The notes beneath the pieces are model-generated. The model searched no databases, was not told where the DNA came from, and saw only the letters and a list, made by a program, of their open reading frames with translations. 7,933 bases of DNA from Prevotellaceae bacterium (GTDB lineage Bacteria; Bacteroidota; Bacteroidia; Bacteroidales; UBA932), in contig JAIROQ010000170.1 in the NCBI GenBank assembly GCA_031257455.1, positions 1-7,933 of the forward strand. Reading direction: 5' to 3'. A program made the position numbers and the translations under genes. Position 1 is the first letter of the stretch, and every line of letters begins with the position of its first letter. This document shows positions 6,309-7,933 of the stretch, piece by piece.

Positions 6309-6505
6309 AGTTTTTCTATTTTTTCTTGCACGGCGGTGTTTACAAATTGACTTCGCTTTCCCCGTGGGATAAGTTTTTTTAATTTTATAATAATTTCTTT
6401 GTTGAAATTTACGGAAACCTTGATTGTAGGCGGCCCGCCCAACCATTTCCTCCCTGCTCCCGGACGTTTTCCGCCCCTACCTTTTTTCCGCTGCTGTACT
6501 GTCAT
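6302..6505 (-). CDS. Small basic ribbon-helix-helix-like DNA-binding protein
   Basis: This is a 67-residue protein starting at the ATG at 6503-6505. A longer reading from 6577 would overlap the integrase 3' end and put the TACCTTTG promoter box inside the gene, so the shorter form is preferred. Residues 1-20 are very basic (KKGRGGKRPGAGRK), a tail seen in many small proteins of Bacteroidota mobile elements. Residues 27-67 fit a CopG/Arc-type fold: a beta strand with alternating residues (TIKVSVNF), a helix (KEIIIKLKKLI), the turn PRGKRSQFV and a second helix (NTAVQEKIEKLL). It likely binds DNA as a dimer. Lying 19 bp after the integrase, it could repress the module or assist excision (excisionase-like role). 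This role is inferred from position only. Confidence 0.68.
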   Translation of the reverse strand: MTVQQRKKGRGGKRPGAGRKWLGGPPTIKVSVNFNKEIIIKLKKLIPRGKRSQFVNTAVQEKIEKLL

Positions 6506-6510
6506 GCGTG

Positions 6511-6518
6511 CAAAGGTA
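6511..6518 (-). promoter_or_regulatory. -7 box in the integrase-RHH gap
   Basis: The minus strand reads TACCTTTG five bases before the ATG at 6505, an exact TAnnTTTG match. If used, the RHH mRNA would be leaderless or nearly so. No TTTG -33 box is seen. The extended string CTACCTTTGC also resembles the CTnDOT-type core GTAnnTTTGC at 9 of 10 positions, but promoter function is the simpler reading. Confidence 0.5.
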
Positions 6519-6524
6519 GTGAAT

Positions 6525-7478
6525 TTATTTGAAAAAAATATGTTCCGATAAAATTTTTGCATTTTCTTCCTTGTCAATCCTTATGTATTTGAAAAAGGAT
6601 TGTTCTGTGTTGTGTCCTGTGAGTAGCATGATGCGGAATGTCGGGATTTTGGCTAAATACATGTTGGTTGCACCGGTACGGCGTGCGGTGTGGGAACTTA
6701 CCAGTGTGTACTTTTTTACCCGTTTTCTGACTGTTTTTAGCCCGATTGTGCGTTCTTGCAAAATCTCGCTGTTTATGGCGGCCTTTTTACATATTCGCTT
6801 TATTGTTTTTCCAAAAGATTGTTGCGATGGCAACGGGGGAAATTCGCCTTTGTTTCGCGATAAGATTTGCCGGACTATTTTGTGCATGGGAATGACTACC
6901 CTAATTCCCGTTTTTTGCGTTTTTATTTCGATATTTCCGCCAATGATGTTTTTACTTGTTATTCTTGCATAATCCGAATAACGCAAGGCAGTGAAACAGC
7001 CAAGTAAAAATCTATCCCGTACGGCACGGGCTTCTTTTGATAAATTTTTTAATTCATTTATCCGGTCAAGTTCCTTTAATGTGAGATATACGGCATTTGT
7101 TTCTTCCTTTTCTATTTGGAAATTAAAATCAATGTTTGCAAAATTATACTTCTGTTCCGCTTTTTTTAATATGAATTTCAGTTTCCATACCAATGTTCTT
7201 ATCGTGTTTGTCATCAGTCCACTGTTATTTTTGTTTCCTTTTATCCGGCCATTGGATTTGAGGTAATATATGAACTCCTCAAGAATTTGTTCCGTGATGT
7301 TGTCCAAGTACAGCACAAGGCCTGTTTCCGTTTGAAAATTTTTGATGTGGTTCGCGAGGTTACGATAGCCTCTTTTATAATCGTTTCCCCGCTTCGATTT
7401 TGTTATGAACGAGTATATAAATTCAGTCAGTAATACGCGTTCTTTTTTTCTTTTTGAAAAAAGATGTAACTTTGTCAT
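6525..7478 (-). CDS. Tyrosine recombinase / integrase
   Basis: This is a 317-residue site-specific recombinase of the phage-integrase family in a Bacteroidota form. Residues about 15-120 form the SAM-like core-binding domain; about 130-310 form the catalytic domain. All active-site positions are present: Arg166 (TALRYSDY), Lys189 in the beta hairpin (KTQKTG), His263 and Arg266 (SSHTARRT), His289 (LTGHNT) and nucleophile Tyr298 (FFKYIRI). It is therefore probably active. The start ATG at 7476-7478 is preceded by an A-rich tract and a leader of about 75 bases. It would cut and rejoin DNA at the element's att site, for which the neighbouring tRNA-Leu is the best candidate. The coding sequence is A/T-rich, unlike the receptor and hydrolase genes, consistent with transfer. 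The length is short compared with the roughly 400-residue Bacteroides integrases that carry a distinct N-terminal arm-binding domain, so arm binding may be limited. Confidence 0.93.
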   Translation of the reverse strand: MTKLHLFSKRKKERVLLTEFIYSFITKSKRGNDYKRGYRNLANHIKNFQTETGLVLYLDNITEQILEEFIYYLKSNGRIKGNKNNSGLMTNTIRTLVWKLKFILKKAEQKYNFANIDFNFQIEKEETNAVYLTLKELDRINELKNLSKEARAVRDRFLLGCFTALRYSDYARITSKNIIGGNIEIKTQKTGIRVVIPMHKIVRQILSRNKGEFPPLPSQQSFGKTIKRICKKAAINSEILQERTIGLKTVRKRVKKYTLVSSHTARRTGATNMYLAKIPTFRIMLLTGHNTEQSFFKYIRIDKEENAKILSEHIFFK

Positions 7479-7512
7479 TGCTTTTAACTTTTTTAGTTGA
7501 TATTTAAAGGCG

Positions 7513-7549
7513 CCCCCTCATTATGCTTCCTACAGCGAGGGGGTTTTTT
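7513..7549 (+). terminator. Hairpin in the integrase leader, terminator-like on the plus strand
   Basis: Arms CCCCCTC (7513-7519) and GAGGGGG (7537-7543) enclose a second small stem GCT/AGC (7525-7527, 7534-7536). Six T (7544-7549) follow on the plus strand, giving a standard terminator in that direction. On the minus strand the same hairpin lies in the integrase leader without a good U-run. It may block plus-strand transcription from entering the integrase promoter, or fold to control integrase translation. Confidence 0.65.
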
Positions 7550-7561
7550 ATTGTTTGGGTG

Positions 7562-7569
7562 CAAAGATA
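7562..7569 (-). promoter_or_regulatory. -7 box of the integrase promoter
   Basis: The minus strand reads TATCTTTG, an exact TAnnTTTG, about 84 bp before the integrase ATG. The -33 position has no TTTG and instead falls within a perfect inverted repeat (7579-7607), so the promoter may depend on a regulator. Confidence 0.65.
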
Positions 7570-7578
7570 CAGCTTATT

Positions 7579-7607
7579 TTTTGATTAAAAGGTATCTTTA
7601 ATCAAAA
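7579..7607. promoter_or_regulatory. Perfect 11-bp inverted repeat, possible operator
   Basis: TTTTGATTAAA (7579-7589) and TTTAATCAAAA (7597-7607) are exact complements separated by AGGTATC. The site starts 9 bp upstream of the integrase -7 box and covers the -33 region. Its size and symmetry fit a dimeric regulator. It may also act as a recombinase site. Confidence 0.65.
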
Positions 7608-7647
7608 TATTTTATAAATGACTGATATTTAATGATAAAATTTTAAT

Positions 7648-7676
7648 AAAAAAAGCAGTCGTAAAAGCGGCTTTTT
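7648..7676 (-). terminator. Terminator after the right-edge gene
   Basis: On the minus strand AAAAAGC (7676-7670) and GCTTTTT (7656-7650) pair, and seven T in a row (7654-7648) run from the stem outward. The 13-base loop is large. The position, 23 bp past the stop codon at 7699, fits termination of that gene before the integrase promoter. Confidence 0.55.
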
Positions 7677-7698
7677 GTAATTAACAAAAAAACAAAAG

Positions 7699-7933
7699 TT
7701 AATAGTTTATGCCTAATTCTTTGAAGACGGGCTCTACGGCTTTCACGGTTTCCTTAGATATGCGTTCCACTTGCCTGCGGATTTCGTCCTTGTCTTTGCT
7801 GCCTGTTATGTCGGCGGGAGAGAGGTTTTGCATCTTTTTCTCCTGTGCGTCCCAGATTTGGTATATTTTGTGCAGGGCTTTCTCTCGGGCATTGTCTATG
7901 TATGTCTGGCCGGTTTTGATGTCTGGCCGGAGA
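7699..7933 (-). CDS. Unidentified protein, C-terminal part only
   Basis: A frame open from the right edge to TAA at 7699-7701 gives 77 residues. It is short but convincing: the codons are even, the composition is strongly helical and charged (IDNAREKALHKIYQIW, DEIRRQVERISKETVKAV), and it ends in FKELGINY. A terminator follows. It has no visible membrane segment or catalytic motif, and the helices look like a scaffold or structural protein end. I do not recognise the family. It is the first cargo gene inside the presumed element, on the same strand as the integrase. Confidence 0.7.
   Translation of the reverse strand, partial: LRPDIKTGQTYIDNAREKALHKIYQIWDAQEKKMQNLSPADITGSKDKDEIRRQVERISKETVKAVEPVFKELGINY

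Larger units (their letters stand above)
6052..7933. mobile_element. One end of an integrated element next to tRNA-Leu (partial)
   Basis: From about 6100 the sequence becomes more A/T-rich. It holds a tyrosine recombinase, a small basic RHH-like protein, clustered short repeats, and then an unrelated gene leaving the window. The recombinase points toward the 3' end of tRNA-Leu, a common arrangement for elements inserted in tRNA genes. The exact boundary is not visible because the second attachment site is outside the window; the 3' part of the tRNA itself may belong to the att site. Whether it is an ICE, a mobilisable unit, a prophage or a remnant cannot be told. Confidence 0.55.

Noticed and set aside
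6264..6446. 60-codon minus-strand frame overlapping the RHH gene
   Set aside because: It overlaps the RHH gene in another frame and has no recognisable fold; the RHH frame has the better pattern and start.
6508..6520. CTnDOT-like core (CTACCTTTGC on the minus strand) as an attachment site
   Set aside because: It differs from GTAnnTTTGC at one base, and the same string is explained by the common TAnnTTTG promoter box, which recurs at 5933 and 7562.

Overview
The window reads as Bacteroidota, most likely Bacteroidales. The main evidence is a TonB-dependent receptor with a carboxypeptidase-regulatory-like N-terminal domain, a HYC_CC_PP family protein, a FISUMP-type surface domain, and repeated TAnnTTTG -7 boxes in front of genes. 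TTTG-type -33 boxes are present at some of these, and SD-like sites are weak or absent. No gene here identifies a species.

Left part (1-1390): the 3' end of a large repetitive surface protein (Ig-like repeat followed by a FISUMP domain) converges on a small secreted heavy-metal-associated (HMA) protein. A strong bidirectional terminator and a patch of simple repeats lie between them. The end of the HMA gene runs into one of these repeats.

Centre-left (1085-4365, minus strand): three genes read HYC_CC_PP protein, then TonB-dependent receptor, then HMA protein. The set looks like an envelope metal-handling operon, probably for copper or a related soft metal. It has a Cys/His-rich membrane or periplasmic protein, an outer-membrane transporter with a Cys pair in its plug, and a periplasmic CxxC metal binder. 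A near-ideal Bacteroidetes promoter sits just in front of the first gene. Both intercistronic gaps hold inverted or tandem repeats.

Centre (4411-6092, plus strand): a divergently transcribed, exported metallo-beta-lactamase-fold hydrolase has a complete set of metal ligands and about 175 C-terminal residues of unknown function. It is followed by a tRNA-Leu(CAG) gene with its own -7 box and terminator.

Right part (about 6052-7933): this stretch is visibly richer in A+T and looks like one end of an integrated element next to the tRNA-Leu gene. It carries a complete tyrosine recombinase, a small basic ribbon-helix-helix-like protein, several short direct and inverted repeats that could be recombinase or regulator sites, and the 3' end of an unidentified gene that leaves the window. 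The other end of the element is outside the window, so neither its type (ICE, prophage or other) nor its exact attachment site can be settled here.
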